From contig NZ_PVXP01000011.1 in the NCBI RefSeq assembly GCF_002995845.1, forward strand, positions 16,898 to 80,897: a DNA stretch of 64,000 nt. The letters are read 5' to 3'. Of this stretch, positions 54,225 through 63,942 are shown piece by piece. The position numbers and the translations under genes are program-made. Below the pieces are notes generated by a model. It ran no database searches. It had not been told where the DNA came from and was given only the letters and a program-made list of their open reading frames with translations. Positions within the stretch are counted from its first letter, which is position 1; the number at the start of each line of letters is the position of its first letter. Source of the DNA: Clostridium luticellarii. GTDB taxonomy: Bacteria; Bacillota; Clostridia; Clostridiales; Clostridiaceae.

Positions 54225-55252
54225 TATTCCATAGCCCTCTCAACTTCATCCTTATACAATTGAATAAAGGTATCCATTATACTGTTATTTTTTAAGTCCG
54301 TAAAGCTGCTGTTATTTTCACATTTTACACCATAGTTAGTTTTGTATAATGAGTAATACATGATTTCATCATTTTCAGAACGCTTAACTTCAAAATATTT
54401 TGCAAAAATATAATTATGCGTGGTGAGGAAAATTTGAACGCCATTTTTCTGCAGTTCAATTAATACTTCCACTAAATCCGGAATAAATTTAGGATTTATA
54501 TTGGCTTCAGGCTCATCCCATAAGAGAATGCTATCCTCCGTTATATTTTCATTCATCAGAAGCTGCCATAACAATCCTATTTTCTTTAATCCCTCTGCTT
54601 CAACTGCAAAATTAACCATATCTCCATTATCTTTTTTCACATAAAATTCCTCATTTTCAATGACAACCTTGCCGCCCATCATCTTTTCAAGAATCGGCAG
54701 TATCTTTAATGCAATCTTGGGAGGTTCTTTTAGCTGCCATTGAGCTGCTATTTTTACAATATCAATCAATGTTTTATCAAATGGAAATTCATAAAATTTA
54801 TCAGCCATTGATACAAGACCCTTTGAATGGGTAAGCATATCTTTTGCCGGAATAAATACACAATTGATTTCTTTAGATGGATATGATATCTCATATGAAC
54901 ATTGACCATCACTTCCAAACGTTGAAATTCTGCCATTAATATTAGAATTCAATTTCCCCATTAAATAATGTTTATCTGATTTATTGCTGACATTTGAAGC
55001 TTTCACTTCCAAAAACAACGGTTTAAGCTGTTTAACAAAAAAAGCATCATTAACATTAGCGGACTTAAAATATTTTGAAATATCATCTATATTTTTACTT
55101 TTGGAGATTTGAGTATCTGCGTAAATTGCTTTAAGTAATTGTGTTTTACCCGTCCCGTTTTCCCCCGTTATTATATTTATACCTTTCGAAAAATTAACTT
55201 TAAAATTTTTGAAAACAGTAAAATTCCTCAATTCAATACTTTCAATACCCAC
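54224..55252 (-). CDS. AAA/ABC-type ATPase (OLD/RecF-like) in the hsd locus
   Basis: The 342-residue protein starts at a GTG 8 nt after AAGGAG. It has IESIELRNFTVFKNFKVNF and Walker A ITGENGTGKTQLL (~30-42), then a long insert with little coiled coil, EGLKKIGLLWQLL as signature region, Walker B ILLWDEPEANINP, and the H-loop FLTTHNYIFAKYF. This is the AAA_15/AAA_21 type seen in many defence ATPases. Its stop overlaps the start of the nuclease-like gene, so the two form a unit. It has its own -10 (TATAAT near 55300), between hsdS and this gene. Confidence 0.85.
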   Translation of the reverse strand: MGIESIELRNFTVFKNFKVNFSKGINIITGENGTGKTQLLKAIYADTQISKSKNIDDISKYFKSANVNDAFFVKQLKPLFLEVKASNVSNKSDKHYLMGKLNSNINGRISTFGSDGQCSYEISYPSKEINCVFIPAKDMLTHSKGLVSMADKFYEFPFDKTLIDIVKIAAQWQLKEPPKIALKILPILEKMMGGKVVIENEEFYVKKDNGDMVNFAVEAEGLKKIGLLWQLLMNENITEDSILLWDEPEANINPKFIPDLVEVLIELQKNGVQIFLTTHNYIFAKYFEVKRSENDEIMYYSLYKTNYGVKCENNSSFTDLKNNSIMDTFIQLYKDEVERAME

Positions 55253-55390
55253 AATTATATCTCTCCTTATCACTCCGTAAGGTATTTATCTCTTTTTATA
55301 TTATACCCCATAATTTACCTGTTTAAAATAAACAGAAGATCTACAAAGTCTTTAATTTGAATATCACAATAAAAAGTCCACTATAGATTG

Positions 55391-56674
55391 TTACTTACCC
55401 ATTTTTAATTGTGAATTGTCCATTGTGAACTGTGAATTGAATTCCAGTTCTCCATTAAAGGCCTTTTGCATCAAAGAATTAAAATTGTCCTCCAATTTTT
55501 TTAAACTCTTCTCCATTTCAAATTTCAATTTGTCGACCTGCTTTACGAAGTCGGCAAATTTATTTTGAAACTCTAATGGTGGTATTGGTATACAAATTTT
55601 CTTAAACTTATCCATTGATACATTATACATAGAACCACTTGTTCCTGTTGATTTTGCAGAAAATTCTGCTCTTATAGTTGGTTCACTTAATACATATTTC
55701 ATATAAAACACATTCACTCTATCAACAAACAATACCTTCCATAATTTATCAGGAAGTAATAAATCAGGATAATCATTATGAATAATACAAGTTGCACCCA
55801 CCATTTCACGTGTATTCGCTCTACTAAATAACAAATCACCTTTTTCAGGGAAAACATACTTTTTAATATCTGTGTCATCACTTATTACTTTATATTCATC
55901 TGATTTGAAATAACCTTGTGTCACAGCACTAACCTTTAAAACAGCTTTTTCCCCTTCTCTTCTTTCTCTTACTTCACCATTAGCACTCCACCCCGCTGTT
56001 ATACTTTTTACAACACTTCCTATAGTGTCCTTATTCCAGCTTTTCGGATTGCTCGTTGGATCCCCAAACATCTCTATAAATCTCGATTTGACTAATTCAT
56101 CCAAAAGTCTGATGGATTCCTTTTTCTTTTTTAAAGCATCTTCAGCTTTTTCCAGTGCCTGGACTATTTTCTTTTGAATTTCTAAAGGTGGTAACTCAAT
56201 GCCTAGTTTAAAATATCTTTTCATCTGTAAGTTTCTTATCCCTGTAGTTTTATTTTGAAAATACTTCGTTATACCTTTTTTATGTATATCCAACAAAAAA
56301 TACATAACATATTTGGGTACTGCCTTTTCTTTATTTATTCTCAACACATGGGTAAAATTATTACACATATATATACCATCAGTTTTATTAAAATATACAA
56401 CTCTTCCTACTGGCTGATTATCACTTCCTCCCGATTTTTCAAGAATTATATCTCCAAATTGTAACCTTTTCTTTTTTATAACTTTATCGTCTATACATCT
56501 AGTAACTACATCATTAAAGTTAAGATTACCATCATCAGTAAAATTAGTTGTCCTTATTACAAATACACCTTTTTTTTCTTCATCATTTGAACCCCAATCT
56601 CCAGCAAATTTATCTACACATAGTGTATCTAATTTTTCAACTTTCCACCCTTCAGGCAGTTTCCTATTCTTCAT
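55391..56674 (-). CDS. hsdS: type I restriction specificity subunit HsdS
   Basis: The 427-residue protein has two target-recognition domains (~1-165 and ~200-365), each followed by a conserved helix (ALEKAEDALKKKKESIRLLDELV and FADFVKQVDKLKFEMEKSLKKLEDNFNSLM). The central RFIEMFGDPTSNPKSW is the usual joint. Residues from ~195 on are duplicated in the cassette at 52004-52588. The C-terminal tail NSQFTMDNSQLKMGK is coded by short AATTCACA-like repeats. It overlaps hsdM by 11 bp and sets the DNA sequence that the complex recognises. Confidence 0.95.
   Translation of the reverse strand: MKNRKLPEGWKVEKLDTLCVDKFAGDWGSNDEEKKGVFVIRTTNFTDDGNLNFNDVVTRCIDDKVIKKKRLQFGDIILEKSGGSDNQPVGRVVYFNKTDGIYMCNNFTHVLRINKEKAVPKYVMYFLLDIHKKGITKYFQNKTTGIRNLQMKRYFKLGIELPPLEIQKKIVQALEKAEDALKKKKESIRLLDELVKSRFIEMFGDPTSNPKSWNKDTIGSVVKSITAGWSANGEVRERREGEKAVLKVSAVTQGYFKSDEYKVISDDTDIKKYVFPEKGDLLFSRANTREMVGATCIIHNDYPDLLLPDKLWKVLFVDRVNVFYMKYVLSEPTIRAEFSAKSTGTSGSMYNVSMDKFKKICIPIPPLEFQNKFADFVKQVDKLKFEMEKSLKKLEDNFNSLMQKAFNGELEFNSQFTMDNSQLKMGK
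55514..56090 (-). repeat. 577-bp direct repeat of hsdS, expressed copy
   Basis: See the copy at 52031-52607. Both copies have the same orientation, so recombination between them would delete the segment that holds the ATPase, nuclease-like and recombinase genes. Confidence 0.9.
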
Positions 56675-58172
56675 GCTGTTTCACCATTCCCTTTAACTCA
56701 GCTACATCCTTTAATATTTCCTTTTCCAGAGCTTCAATTTTCTCCAATATCACCTGGGGCTTTTCATATTCAACTTCTTCATATTCTATTTCCTTGTACC
56801 TGTTTATGGACAAATCGTAATCATTATCTGCAATTTCCTCTTTTTTCACCCAGAACCACCTGTCATCTTTGTTCGGTTCAACAGTTCTGTCTGCTTTTAC
56901 TTTTTTCCAGCTTTTTATGATATTCGGTATGTCGCTGTCATCTATAGGATTTCTCTTGTCATCCAGTGAAAAACCGTCTGCTGTCATGTCGTAAAACCAC
57001 ACCCTGTCCGTCTCGCCGCCTTTTGTGAACATGAGCACAGCTGTGGAAACTCCTGCATAGGGTTTGAATACTCCCGAAGGCATGGATATAACTCCTTCCA
57101 GTGCATTGTTTTCTACCAGGTTTTTTCTGATTTCCCTGTGGGCCTTAGTTGAGCCGAACAGTACTCCGTCCGGCACTATCACCGCACACCTGCCTCCCAA
57201 ATCCAGTATCCTGTTTATGAGCCTTATAAACAGCAGTTCCGTCTTCGTAGTTCCTGCACCCCTGGCCAGTGACTTGCTTATATCTCCCTTGTCTATACTG
57301 CCCTTAAAAGGTGGATTTGCCAGGACCAGTGTATATTTGTTTTCCTCCTCATATCTCTTGGATAAGCTGTCGCTCTGAGCTACATTAGGGTTTTCTATGC
57401 TGTGGAGCATTAGGTTCATGGAAGCTATTCGCACCATGGAGGGATCAAAATCAAAGCCGTAAAACATGGAAGTCCTGAAATGTTCCCATTCCCCGCTTTC
57501 CATCATGTCACCAATTCTCTTGTGGACAATTCCATCTTCATCTGTAAACACACTTTCCGGCCTTGTGTATTTTTCCAGTATGTATTCCAGGGAACCTACA
57601 AGAAATCCAGCTGTTCCGCAGGCCGGATCACATATTTTCTCTTCTGCTACAGGGTCCATCAATTCCACCATCATCCTTATAATATGCCTTGGAGTCCTGA
57701 ACTGGCCATTCACTCCTGATACCGAAAGCTTGGACAACAGATATTCGTATAGATCCCCTTTTGTATCCGTATCCTCCATGTTTATTCCATCTATGATTCT
57801 TACGGATTCCTGGAGCAGGGAGGGCTTGGGTATCATGAACACCGCATCCTTCATCTCCGCAGTAAAGCTGGAGTCCTTGCCTCCCATATTTTTTATAAAG
57901 GGAAATACCTTTTGTGATACTATATTAAACATCTCATTTACATCCAGGCGCTTGAATCTGCTCCACTTCATCAGCTCCTCCGGGAATATTGAAGTATGGG
58001 ATCTTCTAAGCCTGTTGTCCATTTTCTCATTTGCACTGTCAATATCATCCAGTCTCTTTATAAACAGAAGGTAGGATATCTGCTCTATTACAGTCAGAGG
58101 ATTGGATATGCCTCCCGACCAGAAATTATTCCATAGTTTATCAATTTTACTCTTTGTCTCACTGTTTAACAT
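56664..58172 (-). CDS. hsdM: type I restriction methyltransferase subunit HsdM
   Basis: The 502-residue protein has an N-terminal helical domain (LWNNFWSGGISNPLTVIEQISYLLFIKRLDD), the AdoMet motif DPACGTAGFLVGSLEYI (~180) and the catalytic NPPF (LVLANPPFKGSID) for N6-adenine methylation. YAGVSTAVLMFTKGG and the C-terminal helices contact HsdS. It works as M2S. It lies 19 bp after hsdR and overlaps hsdS. Confidence 0.96.
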   Translation of the reverse strand: MLNSETKSKIDKLWNNFWSGGISNPLTVIEQISYLLFIKRLDDIDSANEKMDNRLRRSHTSIFPEELMKWSRFKRLDVNEMFNIVSQKVFPFIKNMGGKDSSFTAEMKDAVFMIPKPSLLQESVRIIDGINMEDTDTKGDLYEYLLSKLSVSGVNGQFRTPRHIIRMMVELMDPVAEEKICDPACGTAGFLVGSLEYILEKYTRPESVFTDEDGIVHKRIGDMMESGEWEHFRTSMFYGFDFDPSMVRIASMNLMLHSIENPNVAQSDSLSKRYEEENKYTLVLANPPFKGSIDKGDISKSLARGAGTTKTELLFIRLINRILDLGGRCAVIVPDGVLFGSTKAHREIRKNLVENNALEGVISMPSGVFKPYAGVSTAVLMFTKGGETDRVWFYDMTADGFSLDDKRNPIDDSDIPNIIKSWKKVKADRTVEPNKDDRWFWVKKEEIADNDYDLSINRYKEIEYEEVEYEKPQVILEKIEALEKEILKDVAELKGMVKQHEE

Positions 58173-58191
58173 TTATCTCGTCCCTTTCCTG

Positions 58192-61100
58192 TTAAGAAAT
58201 ATATGATGCCCTAAAAGGTTCAATTAATTCATTAAATACCTCATCGGTCATTTTGCCGAATATGCCTTCTACACCATTTTGATTGAAATTGGTGTAGGGT
58301 TCTGCAAATAGTGCTGCAATAGATATCCCGCAGTGCTTGGCAATATCATTCTTTATTATCTCCAGAGTTTTTATCTGTGTGGAATTCATTTTACTGTGGT
58401 GTTTCTGAATGAACTCTTCAAACCTCTTATTCAGTTCAGCTTCATCTACACCCACAAATTTTCTTATTATGCCAATTATATCTTCACGGTCAATATCCGT
58501 TTTGCCGGAGAGCTCGTCAATGCTGTACACAAAATCATCGCTGAATATGGAATATATGCTCTGAATTTCCTTCTCGGACAATTTCTCGCCTTTTCTGATC
58601 TTGTGAATTACAATTTGATCCTTAAGCTTATTTTCTATGGCAAGCTTTACTCTCTTTTCATAGGGCTCCATATTGCCTCCGTAAAGTACTGAACCACCAC
58701 TGATTTCCTTGGTCACCTGACCTGTATCTTTAACATCCAGTATTACAAAGGGGTTATCACCAACACCTTTGTATTTCACAAGCTCTCTCACATCCAGCCT
58801 TATTTTTTCCAGCCTCTCATAGCTCAGATCCTTCCAGCCTGAAGGCTTCAGCAGTGATTTTACAAGTTCCCTTCTGCCCTCGAATTGATTCAGATTTAAT
58901 TTAAGCTTTGAAAGTTTTTTTATGGTGCTGTTTATCTCTTCTATGAGATTTTCCCTATTGCCGGAAAGGTTGCATAACATAATTCTGTAGATAGAGTTGT
59001 CAAAGCCCACTGCCGCCGGATCATCACTGCTCTCTATCCATTTGGTCAGTGGTGCAATTTCCAGCTTCAATTTTTTGATAAAGCCCCCGCTCAAATTATT
59101 CCAGTACTCTTTCTTTAACGCCTGTTCTATTCTTTTTCTATTCTTTTTAATCTCTATACTGTCCTTGGGCAGCTGCTCTATGTCTGCCCTTAATTTGGCT
59201 GCAAAGGCAGTGCATATATCCATCTTCCTGCTCTCCTTGAATTTTTCCAGAAGCCTGCACATAATTTCAAATCTCACCTGAACAGAAGTTTTCTGGAGCC
59301 TTGGCTCGTATCCTTTTACATGCATTTCAAAGAATTCAAAGTTCTTGTAACAGTCAAAAATGGCAAATTCACTTTTATCCTGTCCTTCTTCAAAGAGATT
59401 TTCACACCTTCTAGTTCCTCTTCCTATCATCTGCCAGAATTTTACCTTGGAATAAACAGGCTTTGCAAAAACCAGGTTGACAATTTCAGGCACATCTATG
59501 CCAGTATCAAGGAGATCCACAGATATGACCACCCTTGGAAAATCTTCATTCTTGAATTTTTCAATCAAAATGGATTTATCCTTTATGTCGGAATAAATTA
59601 CTGCAGTAAGCTTGCCCTTGTACTGCGGATAGAGCTCATTGAACAGTGAATCCAGAAGGTTGGCATGTTTCTTGTTCTTGGCAAATATTATGGTTTTGCC
59701 TATATAATCCCCCACTTTTATACCCTGTTCCATCAGAGTTTTCAGTATATATCTGTTGGTATCCTTGTTGGTAATTTTTTTCTCCAGTTCTTTCTTGTCA
59801 TAGTTTATTTCATCACCGTCATAGCCCTCTTCCTCTACCTGCTGTCTCTGCTCTTCCGTCATTTCATTGTACTTTATGCCTTTTCTTAAAAAATCCGTAG
59901 TGGCATCTATCACCCTGGGCTCTATTAAATAAGGCGGTACATGGTTCCAGGCCTCTTCAATGGGAAAATTAAAGGTAGGATCTCCATTGTCACAGCTGAA
60001 CAGACTAAAGGTATTCCTCTCGATAAAATCCACCGGCGTAGCTGTGAGCCCTATTATACGTGAATCAAAGCATTCCAGAATATCCCTGTAAACCTTGTAG
60101 ACACTTCTATGGGATTCGTCGCATATTACAAGATCAAAGAACCCCACACTGAACTGTCTGTAGTAATTTATCATAGTCTGATAAGTTGAAAAATACAAGG
60201 TGGCTTCCCTGTTGTCCGAATTTTTCCCGGTAAATCTGCAGGATATCTCCTCCGGCATGAAAGTTTTGAAACTGTTCTTGTCCTCTTTAGCCTGCTTTAC
60301 AAGTTCGTCCCTATCTGCCAAAAACAAAACCCTCTCAACCCATTTTGCTTCCATAAGCCCCTTAGTCAGGGCAATTACCGTCCTGGTCTTTCCAGTACCT
60401 GTGGCCATCACCAGCAGAGCTTTTCTCCTTCCGCTCTGGTACCTTTCATAAACTCTCTTGATACCTTCTATTTGATAGGGTCTCCCGGCTATGTTCTTAT
60501 CTATCTGAATTTTATTCAAGTCTTTCCTGTACTTATGCCTGAAAAACAGCTTTTCCAAATCCTCAAGAGTATAAAATCCCCAGATTTGTCTTGGCTCACT
60601 GTACTTGTCATCCCATATGTATATCTCATATCCATTGGTATAGAAAACTATAGGACGTACCTTGTATATCCTCTCAATGCTGTCTGCATATTCCACGGCC
60701 TGCTGTCTTCCAATTATGGGATCCGCGGAAGTTTTCTTGGCCTCCACCACTGCAAGAGGCTTGTGTACTTTACTGAAAAGCACATAATCCGCATAACCTG
60801 TCTTTCCTTTCCCCTTATGATCCTTCAAGGGCAGCTCAATTTTCACCAAATCACTGTCCTTTACATTCCAGCCTGCATCCTTCAGCATTATGTCAATAAG
60901 CTTCTTTCTTGTCTGAGCCTCATTGAAATCCAGAGTACTTTCAATTTCCTTCTGTATTTTTTTGTCTTTTTCAGTTTGAATCAATTCAGCTGTCTGTTTC
61001 TTTACAGATGCTACCTCCTTGGTATGTTCTTCTTTTATTTTTTCTTTTTCTTCGGCATAGGCCTCTATATTGTAAATTCCATTATCAGCCTGTGAAGGCT

Positions 61101-61503
61101 TTGGTATTCTGTAGGTCAGCGGCCTGATCGACATATCCTTTGTAACCCTGATATAAAACCAGGCAGATATTTTGTACATGGAAATCAAGCACTCCAGCGC
61201 ATCCTTTTTGTTTTCATATCCAGCATGACTTGCTCTATTACCAAATCTTCTCACTATATCAAATAAATCCGGAATGGCCTTATTTATATTTGTAGTTCTC
61301 AAAAGTTTGATCTTATCATTCTGTGTGGCAAACCTTCCTGCATCTATCTTGTACATTACCAATATATAATCAATTATCTTCTCTCCAAACATGCGCATTT
61401 TCAGCATTGTGGCATTGCTATCCACATGAAGATAGCTTTCCGCCTGAACCCCAAGTTTGGCCAACACAGGCCATTTCCTATCCAAGAATAAAAAATTAGA
61501 CAT
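58192..61503 (-). CDS. hsdR: type I restriction endonuclease/translocase subunit HsdR
   Basis: The 1103-residue protein has a DUF4145-like N-terminal domain (~1-140), a coiled coil (~155-195), a nuclease region (DILLK-like LPLKDHKGKGKTGYADYVLF, AVVEAKKT with the PD-(D/E)xK residues), SF2 helicase motifs (MATGTGKTRT, CDESHRS, GLTATPVD, TGIDVPEIVNLVF, QMIGRGTR) and an EcoEI-type C-terminal domain. It pulls DNA and cuts unmodified sequence. I favour the ATG at 61503 over one three codons upstream, since GAGGGG abuts the latter. It is first in the operon. Confidence 0.95.
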   Translation of the reverse strand: MSNFLFLDRKWPVLAKLGVQAESYLHVDSNATMLKMRMFGEKIIDYILVMYKIDAGRFATQNDKIKLLRTTNINKAIPDLFDIVRRFGNRASHAGYENKKDALECLISMYKISAWFYIRVTKDMSIRPLTYRIPKPSQADNGIYNIEAYAEEKEKIKEEHTKEVASVKKQTAELIQTEKDKKIQKEIESTLDFNEAQTRKKLIDIMLKDAGWNVKDSDLVKIELPLKDHKGKGKTGYADYVLFSKVHKPLAVVEAKKTSADPIIGRQQAVEYADSIERIYKVRPIVFYTNGYEIYIWDDKYSEPRQIWGFYTLEDLEKLFFRHKYRKDLNKIQIDKNIAGRPYQIEGIKRVYERYQSGRRKALLVMATGTGKTRTVIALTKGLMEAKWVERVLFLADRDELVKQAKEDKNSFKTFMPEEISCRFTGKNSDNREATLYFSTYQTMINYYRQFSVGFFDLVICDESHRSVYKVYRDILECFDSRIIGLTATPVDFIERNTFSLFSCDNGDPTFNFPIEEAWNHVPPYLIEPRVIDATTDFLRKGIKYNEMTEEQRQQVEEEGYDGDEINYDKKELEKKITNKDTNRYILKTLMEQGIKVGDYIGKTIIFAKNKKHANLLDSLFNELYPQYKGKLTAVIYSDIKDKSILIEKFKNEDFPRVVISVDLLDTGIDVPEIVNLVFAKPVYSKVKFWQMIGRGTRRCENLFEEGQDKSEFAIFDCYKNFEFFEMHVKGYEPRLQKTSVQVRFEIMCRLLEKFKESRKMDICTAFAAKLRADIEQLPKDSIEIKKNRKRIEQALKKEYWNNLSGGFIKKLKLEIAPLTKWIESSDDPAAVGFDNSIYRIMLCNLSGNRENLIEEINSTIKKLSKLKLNLNQFEGRRELVKSLLKPSGWKDLSYERLEKIRLDVRELVKYKGVGDNPFVILDVKDTGQVTKEISGGSVLYGGNMEPYEKRVKLAIENKLKDQIVIHKIRKGEKLSEKEIQSIYSIFSDDFVYSIDELSGKTDIDREDIIGIIRKFVGVDEAELNKRFEEFIQKHHSKMNSTQIKTLEIIKNDIAKHCGISIAALFAEPYTNFNQNGVEGIFGKMTDEVFNELIEPFRASYIS

Positions 61504-61707
61504 ATACCCCATCCCCTCAGTTTGTGGTTTAACAACCTGTCCAGTTTATTTGTATACATCTAAATTATATACTAAAAATTTCTTTTTTTCATCTTGATTA
61601 TTCATATGGCTCCATAAAGATCTTTATTTTTTTTCATAATAAAAATACCTCCCATGATATTTCAATTTTAACACAGGAAGCATTGTTTTCATGTAAATCT
61701 CAAAATT

Positions 61708-63360
61708 CTATTTTGCCTGCTTTAGCGAAGTCTTTAAATCATCCTCCGGAGTACTTATGGGTCTGATATCAAAAGTGTCCACCAGATATTGCAGCACGTT
61801 TGGAGATATGAATGCCGGCAGACTTGGGCCTAAGTATATGCCTTTTATTCCCAGAGACAAAAGTGCCAGTAAATCAGCTACAGCTTTTTGTTCATACCAG
61901 GAAAGTACAATGGTAAGAGGCAGACTGTTCACATCTGTTTCAAAAGCATCTGCAAGTCCGGTGGCTATCCTCACTGCCGAATAAGCATCATTGCACTGCC
62001 CTACATCCAGCAGTCTTGGCAGTCCGGATACTGTTCCAAAGTCTAATTTATTGAATCTGTATTTACCACAGGCCAGGGTGAGAATTATACAGTCTTTGGG
62101 TACCATTTTGGCAAAATCGGTATAATAACTTCTTCCAGGTCTTGCTCCATCGCATCCCCCTATCAGAAAGAAATGCCTTATCTTTCCCTCCTTGACTGCA
62201 CCCACTATATCTTCAGCATGGGACAATGCTGCATGATGCCCAAAGCCCACCAGTATCTGTTTTTCATCTTCATCTTTTTTAAATCCTCCCAGTTCCAGTG
62301 CCTTATCTATTATCTCACTAAAATCCTTGGTTCCGTCTTCCAAAACCGGTATATGCTTTACTCCATCCCAGCCTACAACACCTGTTGAAAATATCCTGTC
62401 CTTGTAAGTTTCTCTTGGCCTCATCATACAATTTGTAGTCATTAAAATACATCCTGGAATTCCATCAAATTCTTTTTGCTGATTTTGCCACGCAGATCCA
62501 AAATTTCCAACCAGATGTTTGTATTTTTTCAGTTCCGGATACCCATTTGCAGGCAGCATTTCTCCATGGGTGTAAATATTAATTCCCTTGCCCTCCGTCT
62601 GTTTGAGGAGCATTTCCAGATCCTTCAAATCATGTCCGGACACTATGATAAATGGACCTTTTTTGATATTGACATTCACTTTATGAGGTGAAGGATCTTT
62701 ATAAGTGGAAGTATTGGCTTCATCCAGAGTCTTCATTACCTGTACAGCCATATCCCCGACTCTCATGGTCATGCGTATCATATCTTCAAGAGTTAAATTG
62801 TCATTTGTGGTAGCTTCCAGTCCTAAAAAATAAATATTGTCAACCTGTTCATTACTGTATCCCAGAAATCTTGCCTGATGTCCATAGGCACTTATGCCCT
62901 TCAATCCATACAATATAGTGGATCTCAATGAACGAATATCCGCATCAAGATTCTGATCATACATAATGCCTGCCTTCACCGAATCCTTCAGCATCATTTC
63001 CCTAGTATCACTCAGGTTATATGCGGCCGCATCCGGATACTGCCCTTCCGGTGCCTGAGCTCTTAAAGACTCCTTCACTTTTTGTGACTTTTTTAATAAC
63101 CTTACATGGACTTCAGCATCAAAATTAACATTTGTCAATGTTGTAAACAGAGCATTTTCAACAAATTTCACTATCTCCTTGTCAACAGACTTTCCCCGTT
63201 CAATAAGGGGTTTCGCATAACTGGAGATTCCCTTCAGCTGATATATCAATAAATCCTGTAAATTTGCAATTTCCGGTGTTTTTCCGCAGACACCGCTTTT
63301 TGTGCACCCCTTGCCTCCCGCAGTCTGCTCGCACTGGTAGCAGAACATGGAATTTTCCAT
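61708..63360 (-). CDS. hcp: hydroxylamine reductase (hybrid-cluster protein)
   Basis: The 550-residue protein begins MENSMFCYQCEQTAGGKGC, the Cys set of the N-terminal FeS cluster. The hybrid cluster ligands lie in GHDLKDLE, GEMLPANGYPEL, PGCILMTTNCMM, TGVVGWDG, LACGKYRFNK and DVGQCNDAYSA. It reduces hydroxylamine, and in other bacteria NO, in the cytoplasm. I use the ATG preceded by AAAGGAGAGG; twelve more residues in the open frame overlap the ribosome site. It is a single-gene unit. Confidence 0.96.
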   Translation of the reverse strand: MENSMFCYQCEQTAGGKGCTKSGVCGKTPEIANLQDLLIYQLKGISSYAKPLIERGKSVDKEIVKFVENALFTTLTNVNFDAEVHVRLLKKSQKVKESLRAQAPEGQYPDAAAYNLSDTREMMLKDSVKAGIMYDQNLDADIRSLRSTILYGLKGISAYGHQARFLGYSNEQVDNIYFLGLEATTNDNLTLEDMIRMTMRVGDMAVQVMKTLDEANTSTYKDPSPHKVNVNIKKGPFIIVSGHDLKDLEMLLKQTEGKGINIYTHGEMLPANGYPELKKYKHLVGNFGSAWQNQQKEFDGIPGCILMTTNCMMRPRETYKDRIFSTGVVGWDGVKHIPVLEDGTKDFSEIIDKALELGGFKKDEDEKQILVGFGHHAALSHAEDIVGAVKEGKIRHFFLIGGCDGARPGRSYYTDFAKMVPKDCIILTLACGKYRFNKLDFGTVSGLPRLLDVGQCNDAYSAVRIATGLADAFETDVNSLPLTIVLSWYEQKAVADLLALLSLGIKGIYLGPSLPAFISPNVLQYLVDTFDIRPISTPEDDLKTSLKQAK

Positions 63361-63567
63361 ATATACCTCTCCTTTACAATAATATTCCTGTTTCACCTGA
63401 TAAAGTAATTTACTGTTTACTTTTTCACTTTTTATTTTAACTATTTATATATAAAACTATTCATATGTAAACTGCTCAATACTAGATGAGCCTAAAGACG
63501 CTTTTTTCCGTTTATGTGAATAAAATCTTCTATATTACAGAATATATAAAGAGAAAGGAAGGGTAAA

Positions 63568-63753
63568 ATGAATCTGACAACAGAAGACATATTAAAGAAA
63601 AAGCTCCTGGATGAACAGCAGAATGTAAGAGACTACCAGCAATACTCAGATAGAATAGACAATAAAGAGATCAATGAAATATTCAAAAGTTTTGCAGAAA
63701 AATCGGCTTATCATGCACAGACCCTGCAAAATTTATTAAAAAAAATCAAGTAG
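63568..63753 (+). CDS. small helical protein (61 aa)
   Basis: GAAAGGAAGGG precedes the ATG. LLDEQQNVRDYQQYSDRIDNKEINEIFKSFAEKSAYHAQTLQNLL reads as two amphipathic helices with spaced Glu, Tyr and His, reminiscent of half a ferritin-like or spore-coat (CotF/YhcN-neighbour) bundle. There is no signal peptide. I cannot assign a family. It is divergent from hcp and has its own terminator. Confidence 0.7.
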   Translation: MNLTTEDILKKKLLDEQQNVRDYQQYSDRIDNKEINEIFKSFAEKSAYHAQTLQNLLKKIK

Positions 63754-63790
63754 GAGGAAAATAATTATTTTATTTTCCTCCTCTAAATTT
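63753..63790 (+). terminator. terminator after the 61-aa gene
   Basis: A 12-bp stem GGAGGAAAATAA / TTATTTTCCTCC starts at the stop codon, followed by TCTAAATTT. The T-tract is inside the stem, as in a bidirectional design. Confidence 0.65.
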
Positions 63791-63936
63791 ACCCCTTAAA
63801 ATCATGTATAAAGTAATCAATTAATAATGAATTTGCTGACTTACATTACTTCTCCCTCCTACTTTCTAGTTATAAATTAGAAGATATCATTAAAATGTCA
63901 TCCTTTTTTCGACATATTTTGATATATAACCTATGT

Positions 63937-63942
63937 TATAAT
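63937..63942 (+). promoter_or_regulatory. -10 box of a gene beyond the window
   Basis: TATAAT at 63937-63942 lies downstream of a TTCGACA (about 63908) with over-long spacing; TATGTT six bases earlier fits 17 nt. Nothing else is visible from 63791 to the end. Confidence 0.35.

Noticed and set aside
52031..56090. An invertible hsdS switch of the usual inverted-repeat kind
   Set aside because: Both hsdS copies have the same orientation, so inversion between them is not possible. Deletion or gene conversion is the only direct outcome.
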